Part shown: piece after piece, positions 1 through 7,452 of the stretch
How positions within the stretch are numbered: position 1 is the first letter of the stretch
Layout: every line of letters starts with the position of its first letter
Notes under the pieces: model-generated
Told to the model about the DNA's origin: nothing
Databases searched by the model: none
What the model saw: only the letters and a program-made list of their open reading frames with translations
Program-made: the position numbers and the translations under genes
NCBI GenBank assembly: GCA_030598425.1
Contig: JAUVPY010000111.1
Location: 1 to 7,452 of the forward strand
Source of the DNA: Anaerolineae bacterium
Lineage (GTDB): Bacteria; Chloroflexota; Anaerolineae; 4572-78; NAK82
Reading direction: 5' to 3'
DNA: 7,452 nt

Positions 1-102
1 GAATACGACAACACCAAGAAGGGGAACGCCACCCAGTTGCTGTGCACCGTTCTGTCCGTGGCCGATGACAAAGGGTTGGAGCCGGCTCTGGCCTACTTGT
101 AG
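1..102 (+). CDS. C-terminal end of an unrecognised protein (partial, 5' truncated)
   Basis: Frame 1 is open from the window edge to a TAG stop at 100-102 and gives 33 residues, beginning EYDNTKKGNATQL and ending DDKGLEPALAYL. Codons in this frame are rich in G/C at the third position, like the confirmed genes in the window, whereas the competing open frame 2 has codons that look non-coding. The tail reads like the end of a soluble globular protein: a polar Asn/Lys-rich stretch, then a hydrophobic TQLLCTVLSVA segment too short and polar to call a membrane helix. I do not recognise the family from so short a tail. It converges on gltD, with 227 bases of hairpin-containing spacer between the two stop codons. 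Confidence 0.6.
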   Translation, partial: EYDNTKKGNATQLLCTVLSVADDKGLEPALAYL

Positions 103-139
103 AATTGTGTCGTCATCCTGGGAGAATAAAGCGGTGAGG

Positions 140-178
140 TCCCTGAATATTGTAAGTGTCAATTACAGTATTCAGGGA
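140..178. repeat. 16-bp near-perfect inverted repeat (hairpin)
   Basis: The left arm at 140-155 (TCCCTGAATATTGTAA) and the right arm at 163-178 (TTACAGTATTCAGGGA) are complementary at 15 of 16 positions. The single exception (150 with 168) is a G-U wobble if the plus strand is transcribed. The loop is 7 bases (156-162). It lies 38 bases past the stop of the upstream plus-strand gene. It may end that transcript or block read-through, but no T-run follows either arm, so it is not a textbook intrinsic terminator. A binding site for a dimeric protein is an alternative. Confidence 0.75.
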
Positions 179-274
179 TAATATGGGCGTATGATGCTCA
201 TTTCTGGCCTTGCCGGATCTGGATTCTATCCCTTAGATCACATACCTGGGATTAAGGTAGAAACCTGGTAGCGA

Positions 275-305
275 AACGGCCCCGGTATTTAAGACCGGGG
301 CCGTT
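275..305. terminator. Bidirectional hairpin terminator between convergent genes
   Basis: The arms AACGGCCCCGGT (275-286) and ACCGGGGCCGTT (294-305) form a perfect, GC-rich 12-bp stem around a 7-base loop. On the minus strand the stem starts 24 bases past the gltD stop and is followed by TTTC. On the plus strand it is followed by GTCGTTTCTCTC. The T-tracts are short, but stem strength and position between two convergent genes fit a shared factor-independent terminator, mainly for the gltBD transcript. Confidence 0.7.
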
Positions 306-329
306 GTCGTTTCTCTCATGCGGTTGTCG

Positions 330-1847
330 TCAGGGCAGACTGGTCTCGCCCATTAGATATCGATCACACTCACGGGCAGCGCCGCGGCCCTCATTGATGG
401 CCCACACCACCAGGCTCTGGCCACGGCGCATATCGCCGGCGGCAAAAACCCCTTCGATATTGGTGGCGTACTGGTCATACGCGGCCCTGACGTTGGAGCG
501 TCCATCGCGTTGGACGCCAAGCTGGTCGAGGAGCGTATCCTCGGGCCCCAGGTAACCCAGGCACAAGAGAACCAACCGGGCAGGCCAGGCCTTTTCGGTG
601 CCGGGGATCTCCCGGAAGGATGGCCGGCTGCCATTGCTGCTGGGTGTCCATTCGATTTGCACGGTGTGCAGTTCTCGAACCTGGCCGTTTTCGTCCCCGA
701 CGAATTCTTTGGTCATGATAGAGAAATAACGCGGGTCCTGACCAAAGACGGCCGCAGCTTCTTCCTGTCCGTAATCGACGCGGAAGATATTGGGCCACTC
801 CGGCCAGGGGTTGTCGGGGGTCCGTTCATCAGGGGGGCGATCCAGGATCTCGAATTGTGCCAACGATCGGCACCCGTGGCGTAACGAGGTGGCCACGCAA
901 TCAGTGCCGGTATCGCCGCCGCCGATGACGATCACGTCTTTGTCCTCGGCCGAGACAAAGTCCCCATTTCCGGTTCGGGTTTCCCAGGGTGAGACGCCGG
1001 CGATGTCCCCATCGAGAACCTTCCTCGTGTTGGCCCGCAGAAAATCCACGGCGAAATGAATGCCCTCAAGATGTCGTCCTGGGGTGGGCAGGTCGCGCGG
1101 CTTGGTGGCACCTCCGCACAGGACCACAGCGTCGTACTCTGAAAGGAGATTGTCGGCCGAATAATCTGTGCCGACTTCGGTGTTGGTTATGAATTGGACA
1201 CCCTCCTGGGCCACGAGGTCAACCCGGCGCTGGACCACCTCCTTGGCGAGTTTCATGTTGGGGATACCGTAAGTCAATAGTCCACCAATACGGTCAGCTC
1301 GCTCAAAGACGGTTGCGGTGTGGCCAGCCTTGTTTAGCTGGTCAGCACAGGCCAACCCGGCGGGGCCAGACCCGACTATGGCCACCGTTTTGCCGGTTCT
1401 TTTCTTAGGGGGTTGGGGGACGATCCACCCTTGTTCAAAGCCTTTGGTCACAATGGCATTCTCGATGTTCTTGATGGTAACTGCCGGTTCGTTGATGCCC
1501 AGGGTGCACGACCCTTCACACGGGGCCGGACAAACCCGGCCGGTGAACTCGGGAAAATTGTTGGTTTTGTGCAGACGCTCCAGCGCCGCCTGCCACAATC
1601 CCCGGTAGACCAGGTCGTTCCAATCGGGTATCAGGTTATTAATTGGACAACCCGAGGTCATGCCGTTCAATAAAACGCCGGTGTGACAGAAGGGAATGCC
1701 GCAGTCCATGCAGCGCGCTCCCTGTGTCTGGAGCTTGTCGTCTGGAAAGTACAGATTTATCTCCTGCCAATCGTGGATCCGTTCCTGGGGAGGGCGATAG
1801 CCAGGCAGTTCGCGCGTAAATTCCATAAAGCCGGTAGGTTTGCCCAT
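330..1847 (-). CDS. gltD: Glutamate synthase small (beta) subunit, NAD(P)H-dependent
   Basis: This 505-residue flavoprotein oxidises NAD(P)H and passes electrons through FAD and 4Fe-4S clusters to the FMN of GltB for glutamate synthesis in the cytoplasm. The N-terminal cluster domain has C46, C49, C54 and C67, then C106, C110 and C114 in [19 protein letters not shown]. The FAD-binding motif [10 protein letters not shown] is at about 155-164 and the NAD(P)H-binding motif [10 protein letters not shown] at about 305-314. The family signature [20 protein letters not shown] is at about 466-485. Length is normal for the family. The ATG at 1847 is preceded by a purine-rich ribosome binding site, and the family's N-terminus ([12 protein letters not shown]) starts exactly there. 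The gene lies 15 bases after gltB in the same operon. The sequence belongs to the GltD type resembling the C-terminus of plant and fungal NADH-GOGAT. Whether the cofactor is NADH or NADPH cannot be decided here. Confidence 0.97.
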   Translation of the reverse strand: MGKPTGFMEFTRELPGYRPPQERIHDWQEINLYFPDDKLQTQGARCMDCGIPFCHTGVLLNGMTSGCPINNLIPDWNDLVYRGLWQAALERLHKTNNFPEFTGRVCPAPCEGSCTLGINEPAVTIKNIENAIVTKGFEQGWIVPQPPKKRTGKTVAIVGSGPAGLACADQLNKAGHTATVFERADRIGGLLTYGIPNMKLAKEVVQRRVDLVAQEGVQFITNTEVGTDYSADNLLSEYDAVVLCGGATKPRDLPTPGRHLEGIHFAVDFLRANTRKVLDGDIAGVSPWETRTGNGDFVSAEDKDVIVIGGGDTGTDCVATSLRHGCRSLAQFEILDRPPDERTPDNPWPEWPNIFRVDYGQEEAAAVFGQDPRYFSIMTKEFVGDENGQVRELHTVQIEWTPSSNGSRPSFREIPGTEKAWPARLVLLCLGYLGPEDTLLDQLGVQRDGRSNVRAAYDQYATNIEGVFAAGDMRRGQSLVVWAINEGRGAARECDRYLMGETSLP

Positions 1848-1854
1848 TCTAGTG

Positions 1855-1863
1855 CCCCCCTCT
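1855..1863 (-). promoter_or_regulatory. gltD ribosome binding site abutting the gltB stop
   Basis: Reading the minus strand, the gltB stop TAA runs straight into GAGGGGGG and then CACTAGA before the gltD ATG. The GAGG core (1859-1862) sits 11 bases from the start codon and the G-run ends 7 bases from it. Placement of the site at the stop codon of gltB suggests that ribosomes finishing gltB help initiation on gltD, which would keep the two subunits balanced. Confidence 0.7.
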
Positions 1864-4800
1864 TAATTCCCAGTTACGCGCGCTTGATCGCTTTTGTTCT
1901 GTTCGAAGGCAGCCATCACCGCTTCCTCGCCGCTCAAGCCATCTGCTTTGACTCGTTCAAAGGCTTCGAGCATGCGTTTGTAATCTTTGGGTATAACCTT
2001 GACGAATTTCGGTAACTTACGGTCCCAGTCACCCAGAATACGCCAGGCTAGCTCGCTGTTGGTGTACTCGGCGTGCTGCCGGATCAAGCTTTCTACTTCT
2101 CGTATTTCAGCGTCATCATCTAACCGTTCGAGGTCGACCATCCCCTGGTTGCAGCGGCTGGGGAAATCCCCAGTCTCGTCCAACACGTAGGCAACGCCCC
2201 CCGACATCCCGGCCGCGAAGTTCCGACCCGTCGAGCCAAGCACGACCACGCGCCCGCCAGTCATATATTCGCAGCCGTGATCGCCCACGCCCTCGACGAC
2301 AGCCCGCACGCCGCTGTTTCTGACACAGAAACGCTCACCGGCCACGCCGCGGATGTAAGCCTGCCCCCCGGTAGCGCCGTAGAACGCCACGTTGCCGATG
2401 ACGATGTTCTCTTCGGGCAGGAAGGTTGAACCCCCGGGTGGATAGACGATGATCTTACCGCCCGAAAGCCCTTTGCCGATGTAGTCGTTTGAGTCTCCTT
2501 CCAGAACGAGCGTCACCCCTTGCGGGATAAAGGTCCCGAAGCTCTGGCCGGCCGATCCCAGGAAGCGAAGACGGATGGTGTCTTCCGGGAGACCCTCAGC
2601 GCCGTAGCGGCGGGTCACTTCGCTACCCAGGATCGTGCACACCACCCGGTTGGCGTTACGAATAGGCAACGTAGCGGCAACCGGCACACCCCGTTCCAGA
2701 GCCGGTCGGCACATATCTAGCAGGAGCTGATTGTCGAGGGCCTTGTCAAGGCCGTGGTTCTGAGGAATCTGGCGGTATCGCCCTACCTCCGGCGGCGCAT
2801 CTGATTGATAGAGGACGCTGGAGAGGTCGAGCCCCTTGGCCTTCCAGTGGTCTACCGCCCCCTTCACTACCAATTTGTCAGTTCGTCCGACCATCTCATC
2901 GATGGTGCGGAAGCCGAGCTTGGCCATCAGCTCTCGCATCTCCTGGGCGATAAAGCGCATAAAGTTAACCACGTGGGCCGGATCGCCCGTAAACTTCGCG
3001 CGGAGCTTCGGGTTCTGGGTGGCGACGCCGACCGGGCACGTGTCCAGGTGGCAAACCCGCATCATGGTGCAGCCCAGGACAACCAGCGGGGCAGTGGCAA
3101 AGCCGTATTCTTCTGCACCGAGTAGGGTAGCGATGACGACATCTCGACCCGTCTTAAGTTGACCATCCGTTTCGACCACGATTCGGCTGCGAAGGTCATT
3201 CATGACCAGGGTCTGGTGGGTTTCGGCCAGCCCCAGTTCCCACGGTAGGCCGGCGTGCTTGATGCTGCTTTGAGGGGAGGCACCGGTCCCACCGTCATGG
3301 CCGCTGATGAGCACCACGTCGGCGTGTCCCTTAGCTACCCCGGCGGCGACGGTCCCCACCCCCAGTTCGGACACCAGCTTGACGTTGATACGCGCCTCCG
3401 GGTTGGCATTCTTGAGGTCGTGGATCAACTGGGCCAAGTCTTCGATAGAGTAAATGTCGTGGTGGGGCGGCGGCGAAATCAGGCCCACGCCGGGTGTTGA
3501 ATGCCGCACCTTGGCGATCCAAGGATAGACCTTACGGCCTGGTAACTGTCCCCCCTCGCCCGGTTTTGCGCCCTGGGCCATTTTGATCTGAAGTTCCCGG
3601 GCATTGACCAGGTATTCGCTGGTGACGCCAAACCGGGCCGAAGCGACTTGCTTAATGGCGCTGCTGCGCGAATCGCCGTTATTATCCGGCATATATCGGG
3701 CGGGGTCTTCGCCTCCTTCGCCGGAATTGCTCCTACCGCCGAGACGGTTCATGGCAATGGCCAGCGCTTCGTGTGCTTCCTTGCTGATGGACCCGTAGGA
3801 CATCGCTCCCGTCTTGAAGCGCCTGCAGATCGATTCGACTGATTCGACCTCCTCCAATGGGATGGGGTTCTCGGGGTATCTGAGCTCTAACAGCCCCCGC
3901 AGCGTGCCGAGCCTCTCGGATTGATCGTTGATCAACTCCGCGTACTCTTTGTAAACCTCGTAGTTGTTGGTGCGGCAGGCATACTGCAAATTGTGAATTG
4001 TCCGGGGGTTGAAAAGGTGATGTTCGCCGTCGTGGCGCCATTGGTATTCGCCCCCAACCTCCAGAGCCCGTCCGTTGTTCTGCCGTTTGGGGAAGCCTCG
4101 CGCATGTCGCATTTGGGCTTCTTGGGCGATCACGTCGATCCCAATCCCCTCAATTCGAGAAGGGGTGCCGGTGAAGTACTTGTCGATCACGACCTGGTTT
4201 ATGCCGATGGCCTCAAATATCTGCGCTCCACAGTAACTTTGGATGGTCGAGATTCCCATCTTGGACAGGACCTTGACCACCCCCTTTATTGAGGCTTTGA
4301 CGTATTTCTTCATCGCCTGGTCATAGTCAGTATCGGTGAGCATCCCTTCCCTGATCATATAGTCTAGCGTTTCAAAGGCCAGATATGGGTTGACGGCGGT
4401 TGCACCCTGGCCAATCAAACAGGCGAAGTGGTGGACTTCACGAGGTTCACCCGACTCCAGGATCAGACCTACCTGGGTTCGTGTGCCGGCACGGATGAGA
4501 TGATGGTGGAGACCGGCCACGGCCAAAAGAGCGGGAATGGGGACGTGCTCCCGGTCCATATCCCGGTCGGACAGAATCAGCAGGTTGACGTCGTTGGCGA
4601 TGGCGTTGTCGGCTGCCTGGAATAGCTCTTCCATGGCTCCTTCCAGGCCCGGGCCACCCGACGACGCTTTGAAAAGGATTGGCAGCGTGGCCGATTTGAA
4701 GCCACGGTTGTAGATAAAGCGAATCTTTGCCATTTCCTCGTTGGTCAGAATTGGGTTCTTCACCTTGATCTGGTGACAACTCTCCGGCCTGGGGTCGAGC

Positions 4801-6488
4801 AGGTTGCTTTCGGCGCCAACCATCACTTCTGTGGCGGTGACGAGCTCTTCACGAATGGCGTCAATAGGTGGGTTAGTGACCTGAGCAAACAGTTGTTTAA
4901 AGTAGTCGTAGAGAAGTTTGGGCTTGTCAGACAAGACGGCCAGTGGCGCGTCGTTCCCCATAGCGCCGAGGGGTTCAATCCCGTTCTTTGCCATTGGCCC
5001 TAGCAAAATGTTCAGGTCTTCGAAGGTGTAGCCAAAGGCCTGCTGGCGTCGAACCACCGTCTTGCGGACGGGTCTGGGCACCTGGTGAGGAAGTGGGGGG
5101 GGCAAGTTGTCTAATGCGGCCTGGTGTTCGTTCAGCCATTCCCGGTATGGGTGTTCTGTGGCAATGCTGTGTTTTAGCTCTTCGTCTCCGATGATGCGCC
5201 CTTCTCTGGTGTCAACCAGCAGCATTCGACCCGGTTCGAGGCGGCCCTTGTGAACCACTTGGTCCGGTGGCACGTCAAGCACGCCGACCTCAGACGCCAT
5301 GATCACCAGGCCATCCTTGGTGACGTAGTAACGCGAGGGGCGTAGACCGTTGCGGTCAAGGACTGCGCCAATCTGGAACCCGTCGGTGAATCCAATCGAG
5401 GCCGGGCCGTCCCACGGTTCCATGAGATTGCTATGGTATTCGTAAAACGCCTTCTTTTCGTCGCTCATGCTTTTGTGATTGGACCAGGGTTCCGGGATCA
5501 TCATCATCACGACGTGGGGCAGCGATCGACCTGCCAGAACCAGAAACTCCAGGCAGTTGTCGAACATGGCCGAGTCGCTTCCGTCAGGCTGGATGATGGG
5601 CATGACTTTGGCCATATCGTCCCCAAAGAGGTCAGACTGGAACAGTGATTGTTGGGCGTGAAGCCAGTTGACGTTGCCGCGCAGGGTGTTGATTTCTCCA
5701 TTGTGGATCAGGTAGCGATAGGGATGGGCGCGGTCCCAACTGGGAAATGTGTTGGTGCTAAAGCGGGAATGGACCAGGGCTAGAGCCGTTTCAATCGAGG
5801 GATCTGACAGATCGGGGTAGAACTCCCCCAGTTGCTCTGATAAAAGCATCCCCTTGTAGACGATGGTTTTATAAGACAGACTGGAAATGTAGAAATAGTC
5901 ACCGCCTTCCATCTCGTCTGAGTAGCGAATGGCGTTTTCGGCGCGTTTGCGGATGATGTACAGTTTGCGCTCAAAGGCCATGTCGTCCCGGATCGCGGGA
6001 TCACGGGCGATGAAAATCTGGCGGACGAGGGGCTCAGCCGCCTTGGCCGTCTTCCCCAGCGAGGCGCTGTCGGTCGGGACGGTCCGCCAGCCAAGCACCT
6101 GTTGCCCTTCTTCTCGGATGATCTCTTCAAAATTCCTTTCGCAGTTTTGACGTTCAGCATCATCGTGTGGCAAATAGACCATCCCCACGCCGTACTCGCC
6201 AGGAGCCGGCAACCGGATGCCTGCGTCGGCGCACTCCTTGCTGAGAAAGGCGTGCGGTACCTGAAACAGGATACCGGCGCCATCACCCGTATCAGGTTCA
6301 GCGCCGCGGGCGCCACGATGGGTCAAGTTCAAGAGCACGGTGAGGGCCTGGCGGAGGATCTCGTTGGATTTCTTCCCTTTGATGTTGGCCACAAAGCCCA
6401 CTCCGCAGGCATCGTGTTCAAATTGGGGGTCATAAAGGCCTTGTTTAGGGGGTAGTCCGCGCGGGTTATTGGGGTGACTCTGGTGCAT
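1863..6488 (-). CDS. gltB: Glutamate synthase large (alpha) subunit
   Basis: This 1541-residue enzyme hydrolyses glutamine, channels the ammonia inward and makes glutamate from 2-oxoglutarate with electrons from GltD. Domains in order: a class II glutamine amidotransferase, residues 28 to about 440, with catalytic C28 in HDACGVGF (so a 27-residue propeptide is presumably cleaved), HNGEIN at 262-267 and [10 protein letters not shown] from 379; a central domain, about 490-780; the FMN synthase domain with [14 protein letters not shown] around 896, [10 protein letters not shown], and [10 protein letters not shown] at 1063-1072; the 3Fe-4S ligands C1140, C1146 and C1151 (C-x5-C-x4-C); and the C-terminal GXGXG beta-helix, about 1275-1435. 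All key residues seen are present and length is typical. I chose the ATG at 6488 because an ideal Shine-Dalgarno lies 7 bases upstream. An in-frame TTG at 6521 would add 11 residues but has the hairpin and ribosome site inside its coding sequence. First gene of the operon with gltD. Confidence 0.98.
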   Translation of the reverse strand: MHQSHPNNPRGLPPKQGLYDPQFEHDACGVGFVANIKGKKSNEILRQALTVLLNLTHRGARGAEPDTGDGAGILFQVPHAFLSKECADAGIRLPAPGEYGVGMVYLPHDDAERQNCERNFEEIIREEGQQVLGWRTVPTDSASLGKTAKAAEPLVRQIFIARDPAIRDDMAFERKLYIIRKRAENAIRYSDEMEGGDYFYISSLSYKTIVYKGMLLSEQLGEFYPDLSDPSIETALALVHSRFSTNTFPSWDRAHPYRYLIHNGEINTLRGNVNWLHAQQSLFQSDLFGDDMAKVMPIIQPDGSDSAMFDNCLEFLVLAGRSLPHVVMMMIPEPWSNHKSMSDEKKAFYEYHSNLMEPWDGPASIGFTDGFQIGAVLDRNGLRPSRYYVTKDGLVIMASEVGVLDVPPDQVVHKGRLEPGRMLLVDTREGRIIGDEELKHSIATEHPYREWLNEHQAALDNLPPPLPHQVPRPVRKTVVRRQQAFGYTFEDLNILLGPMAKNGIEPLGAMGNDAPLAVLSDKPKLLYDYFKQLFAQVTNPPIDAIREELVTATEVMVGAESNLLDPRPESCHQIKVKNPILTNEEMAKIRFIYNRGFKSATLPILFKASSGGPGLEGAMEELFQAADNAIANDVNLLILSDRDMDREHVPIPALLAVAGLHHHLIRAGTRTQVGLILESGEPREVHHFACLIGQGATAVNPYLAFETLDYMIREGMLTDTDYDQAMKKYVKASIKGVVKVLSKMGISTIQSYCGAQIFEAIGINQVVIDKYFTGTPSRIEGIGIDVIAQEAQMRHARGFPKRQNNGRALEVGGEYQWRHDGEHHLFNPRTIHNLQYACRTNNYEVYKEYAELINDQSERLGTLRGLLELRYPENPIPLEEVESVESICRRFKTGAMSYGSISKEAHEALAIAMNRLGGRSNSGEGGEDPARYMPDNNGDSRSSAIKQVASARFGVTSEYLVNARELQIKMAQGAKPGEGGQLPGRKVYPWIAKVRHSTPGVGLISPPPHHDIYSIEDLAQLIHDLKNANPEARINVKLVSELGVGTVAAGVAKGHADVVLISGHDGGTGASPQSSIKHAGLPWELGLAETHQTLVMNDLRSRIVVETDGQLKTGRDVVIATLLGAEEYGFATAPLVVLGCTMMRVCHLDTCPVGVATQNPKLRAKFTGDPAHVVNFMRFIAQEMRELMAKLGFRTIDEMVGRTDKLVVKGAVDHWKAKGLDLSSVLYQSDAPPEVGRYRQIPQNHGLDKALDNQLLLDMCRPALERGVPVAATLPIRNANRVVCTILGSEVTRRYGAEGLPEDTIRLRFLGSAGQSFGTFIPQGVTLVLEGDSNDYIGKGLSGGKIIVYPPGGSTFLPEENIVIGNVAFYGATGGQAYIRGVAGERFCVRNSGVRAVVEGVGDHGCEYMTGGRVVVLGSTGRNFAAGMSGGVAYVLDETGDFPSRCNQGMVDLERLDDDAEIREVESLIRQHAEYTNSELAWRILGDWDRKLPKFVKVIPKDYKRMLEAFERVKADGLSGEEAVMAAFEQNKSDQARVTGN

Positions 6489-6495
6489 TCTGAAT

Positions 6496-6503
6496 CTCCT
6501 CCC
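6496..6503 (-). promoter_or_regulatory. gltB ribosome binding site
   Basis: On the minus strand GGGAGGAG lies just ahead of ATTCAGA and the ATG at 6488. The AGGAG core is 7 bases from the start codon, which is near-ideal spacing. This decides the start at 6488 over the upstream in-frame TTG. It directly follows the seven-T tract of the leader hairpin, so termination there would remove it from the message. Confidence 0.85.
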
Positions 6504-6556
6504 AAAAAAAGAGTACCCCAACCAGCAAGTTGCACGGCAACGTCACTGTTGGGGTA
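6504..6556 (-). terminator. Putative transcription attenuator in the gltB 5' leader
   Basis: Read on the minus strand, TACCCCAAC (6556-6548) pairs perfectly with GTTGGGGTA (6522-6514). With one bulged base the stem extends by three more pairs (CAG with CTG). A nested 5-bp stem GTTGC/GCAAC with a CGT loop sits inside (6541-6529). After the outer stem come CTC and seven T residues (6510-6504), then the gltB ribosome binding site. A stable stem followed by a U-run is the structure of an intrinsic terminator, here placed between the predicted transcription start and the gene, as in attenuators and many riboswitches. I see no convincing alternative antiterminator pairing and recognise no known riboswitch class. 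An operator for a dimeric regulator is another reading of the inverted repeat. Confidence 0.6.
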
Positions 6557-6571
6557 TAACATTAAGCCAGA

Positions 6572-6600
6572 AGTATACTACATTTATTGGATAGAGTCAA
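6572..6600 (-). promoter_or_regulatory. Sigma-70-type promoter of gltBD
   Basis: On the minus strand a -35 box TTGACT (6600-6595) and a -10 box TATACT (6577-6572) are separated by exactly 17 bases. Each matches the consensus at five of six positions. Transcription would start near 6563-6566 and give a leader of about 75-78 bases that contains the attenuator-like hairpin. It is the best promoter match I can see in the divergent region. Confidence 0.75.
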
Positions 6601-6771
6601 CCCTCTGTTTTTTTCTCCCAAAACCTGACAATATCTAAAATAAATTGGAGGTTACCAGTCAAGTTAATCCAGAATTCTCCGGGCCACGACAGAGTTTGCC
6701 GGGGCGTAGGCAATACAGAACGCGAGACAAGAATAGGGCGAAGCTAGCCGTTAGTCTTGCCCTTCTTCTTA
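6601..6771. other. Spacer between divergent promoters
   Basis: This is the middle of the 337-base gap between gltB and the glycosylase gene. The left part (about 6601-6660) is AT-rich and contains a plus-strand run of seven T (6608-6614) and a short AT-rich tract. The right part is of mixed composition. I see no RNA gene, no convincing coding frame and no clear regulator binding site, apart from a chance-sized 8-bp palindrome AGAATTCT near 6671-6678. Confidence 0.5.
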
Positions 6772-6800
6772 TTGACAAAGAGTGGCACCTCATGTACTCT
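6772..6800 (+). promoter_or_regulatory. Sigma-70-type promoter of the glycosylase gene
   Basis: A perfect -35 box TTGACA (6772-6777) is followed after 17 bases by TACTCT (6795-6800), which keeps the T, A and final T of the -10 consensus. Transcription would start around 6806-6808, about 20 bases before the ATG, leaving just enough leader for the ribosome binding site. Confidence 0.6.
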
Positions 6801-6811
6801 ATGGCTGGGAA

Positions 6812-6816
6812 AAGGA
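6812..6816 (+). promoter_or_regulatory. Ribosome binding site of the glycosylase gene
   Basis: AAGGA lies 9 bases ahead of the ATG at 6826. No other start codon in this frame close to the family's N-terminus has a comparable site, so this supports the chosen start. Confidence 0.6.
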
Positions 6817-6825
6817 AGCAATAGG

Positions 6826-7452
6826 ATGATTAAAGTCGAGACAAGTTTGCTACAGACCGAGGCTCCCGCATCTCTGACCGAGGAGACCTTTGCGCAAGGT
6901 CTGCACGTTCTGTGCGACCGTGACCCAGACCTGGCCCAAATACGGATGAAGTTCGGCCCACCACCCATGTGGGCGCGGGAGCCGGGCTTCCCCACGCTGA
7001 TGCACATCATCCTGGAGCAGCAGGTCTCGCTGGCCTCGGCCCGGGCCGCGTTCGATCGTCTGCTGGCGGCAGCCTCGCCGCTTACCCCAGCCCGGTTCCT
7101 CGAACTGGACGACGCCGAACTCAAGAGTATCGGTTTCAGCCGTCAAAAAACTGCTTATGGCCGGGAGTTGGCGGGAGCCATTCTGGACGGGCGTCTCAAC
7201 CTGGCTGAGCTTGAGACGTTGGACGACGCGGATGTGCGGTCTGAGCTGATGGACATCAAAGGCATTGGCCCCTGGACGGCGGACATCTATCTGCTGATGG
7301 CGCTGCGCCGGCCAGACGTTTGGCCCATTGGCGACCTGGCGCTGGCAAGTGCAGCCCAGAGGGTCAAGCGGCTCGCGGCCCGACCGACACCGGAAGAACT
7401 CGACACGCTCGGCGCGGATTGGACGCCGTGGAGAGCCGTTGCCGCGCGGCTC
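6826..7452 (+). CDS. alkA: AlkA-type DNA-3-methyladenine glycosylase II (3' truncated by window end)
   Basis: The frame is open for 209 codons and runs off the window. It encodes a helix-hairpin-helix GPD-superfamily base-excision enzyme that removes alkylated purines such as 3-methyladenine from DNA. Supporting segments are LMHIILEQQVSLASARAAF (58-76), typical of the AlkA family start; SIGFSRQKTAYGRELA (101-116); the helix-hairpin-helix LMDIKGIGPWTAD (141-153); and the catalytic aspartate D170 in VWPIGDLAL. The conserved WTPWRAVAARL near the window edge is usually close to the C-terminus, so probably only a couple of dozen residues are missing. It is the short form without the N-terminal AlkA_N domain of the E. 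coli enzyme. It has its own promoter and is divergent from gltBD. No signs of transfer are seen. Confidence 0.9.
   Translation, partial: MIKVETSLLQTEAPASLTEETFAQGLHVLCDRDPDLAQIRMKFGPPPMWAREPGFPTLMHIILEQQVSLASARAAFDRLLAAASPLTPARFLELDDAELKSIGFSRQKTAYGRELAGAILDGRLNLAELETLDDADVRSELMDIKGIGPWTADIYLLMALRRPDVWPIGDLALASAAQRVKRLAARPTPEELDTLGADWTPWRAVAARL

Noticed and set aside
156..184. Possible plus-strand promoter with TAATAT at 179-184
   Set aside because: No acceptable -35 box at 16-18 bases, it overlaps the inverted repeat, and there is no plus-strand gene downstream before gltD's antisense strand.
191..271. 26-residue plus-strand frame MMLISGLAGSGF... between the two hairpins
   Set aside because: No Shine-Dalgarno or convincing promoter, length within chance expectation, and no recognisable feature.
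303..330. Short direct repeat GTTGTCGT (303-310 and 323-330)
   Set aside because: Eight bases, two copies, one overlapping the terminator arm and the other the gltD stop. This is within chance expectation.
3921..4292. Plus-strand frames of 100 codons or more inside gltB, such as 3921-4292
   Set aside because: They are antisense to highly conserved GltB coding sequence, lack ribosome sites and show no family resemblance.
1863..6521. Longer gltB reading frame starting at TTG 6521
   Set aside because: The extra 11 residues are encoded by the end of the leader stem, the T-tract and the Shine-Dalgarno of the ATG at 6488. The latter start has ideal spacing and the shorter N-terminus suits the family.
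6329..6562. 77-codon minus-strand frame starting with ATG at 6562, within a few bases of the predicted gltB transcription start and overlapping the gltB start out of frame
   Set aside because: It has no ribosome binding site, no Glu or Gln codon run of the kind expected for a leader peptide, and most of it lies inside gltB in a shifted frame. A leaderless start is conceivable but unsupported.
6744..7124. 126-codon minus-strand frame opposite the glycosylase gene
   Set aside because: It is low-complexity Ser/Arg/Ala-rich sequence antisense to a clear AlkA-family coding region, and is a shadow of that gene.

Overview
The window is ordinary bacterial chromosome. It carries a complete glutamate synthase (GOGAT) operon on the minus strand, flanked by two partial genes on the plus strand. 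Both subunits are full length, intact and canonical. GltD is the variant with a [12 protein letters not shown] / [18 protein letters not shown]-terminus, the form shared with cyanobacteria, many deep-branching bacteria and the C-terminal half of eukaryotic NADH-GOGAT, rather than the E. coli-like form. Composition is moderately GC-rich in genes and AT-rich in the divergent intergenic region. Promoters look like standard sigma-70 sites and Shine-Dalgarno sequences are strong. A Chloroflexota-like or other non-proteobacterial source is possible, but this is a weak inference and I cannot place the organism from sequence alone.

Layout. Bases 1-102 are the last 33 codons of an unrecognised plus-strand gene. 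Bases 103-329 are a convergent intergenic region with two hairpins: a 16-bp near-perfect inverted repeat (140-178) and a GC-rich 12-bp perfect stem (275-305), probably a shared terminator. gltD (330-1847, minus) and gltB (1863-6488, minus) form an operon transcribed gltB then gltD, with 15 bases between them and the gltD ribosome binding site directly after the gltB stop codon. Bases 6489-6825 are a divergent promoter region. A good sigma-70 promoter drives gltBD leftward and a second one drives an AlkA-type DNA glycosylase gene rightward (6826 to the window end, cut off).

Function. GltB releases ammonia from glutamine and adds it to 2-oxoglutarate at its FMN / 3Fe-4S site. GltD feeds in NAD(P)H electrons through FAD and 4Fe-4S clusters. 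Together with glutamine synthetase (not in the window) they form the GS-GOGAT ammonium assimilation route. The AlkA homologue is a base-excision repair enzyme with no evident functional link.

The most interesting feature is the gltB 5' leader. Between the predicted transcription start and the ribosome binding site lies a terminator-like hairpin followed by seven U residues, which looks like a transcription attenuator. I found no evidence of a novel multi-gene system, mobile element, CRISPR array or structural RNA gene.
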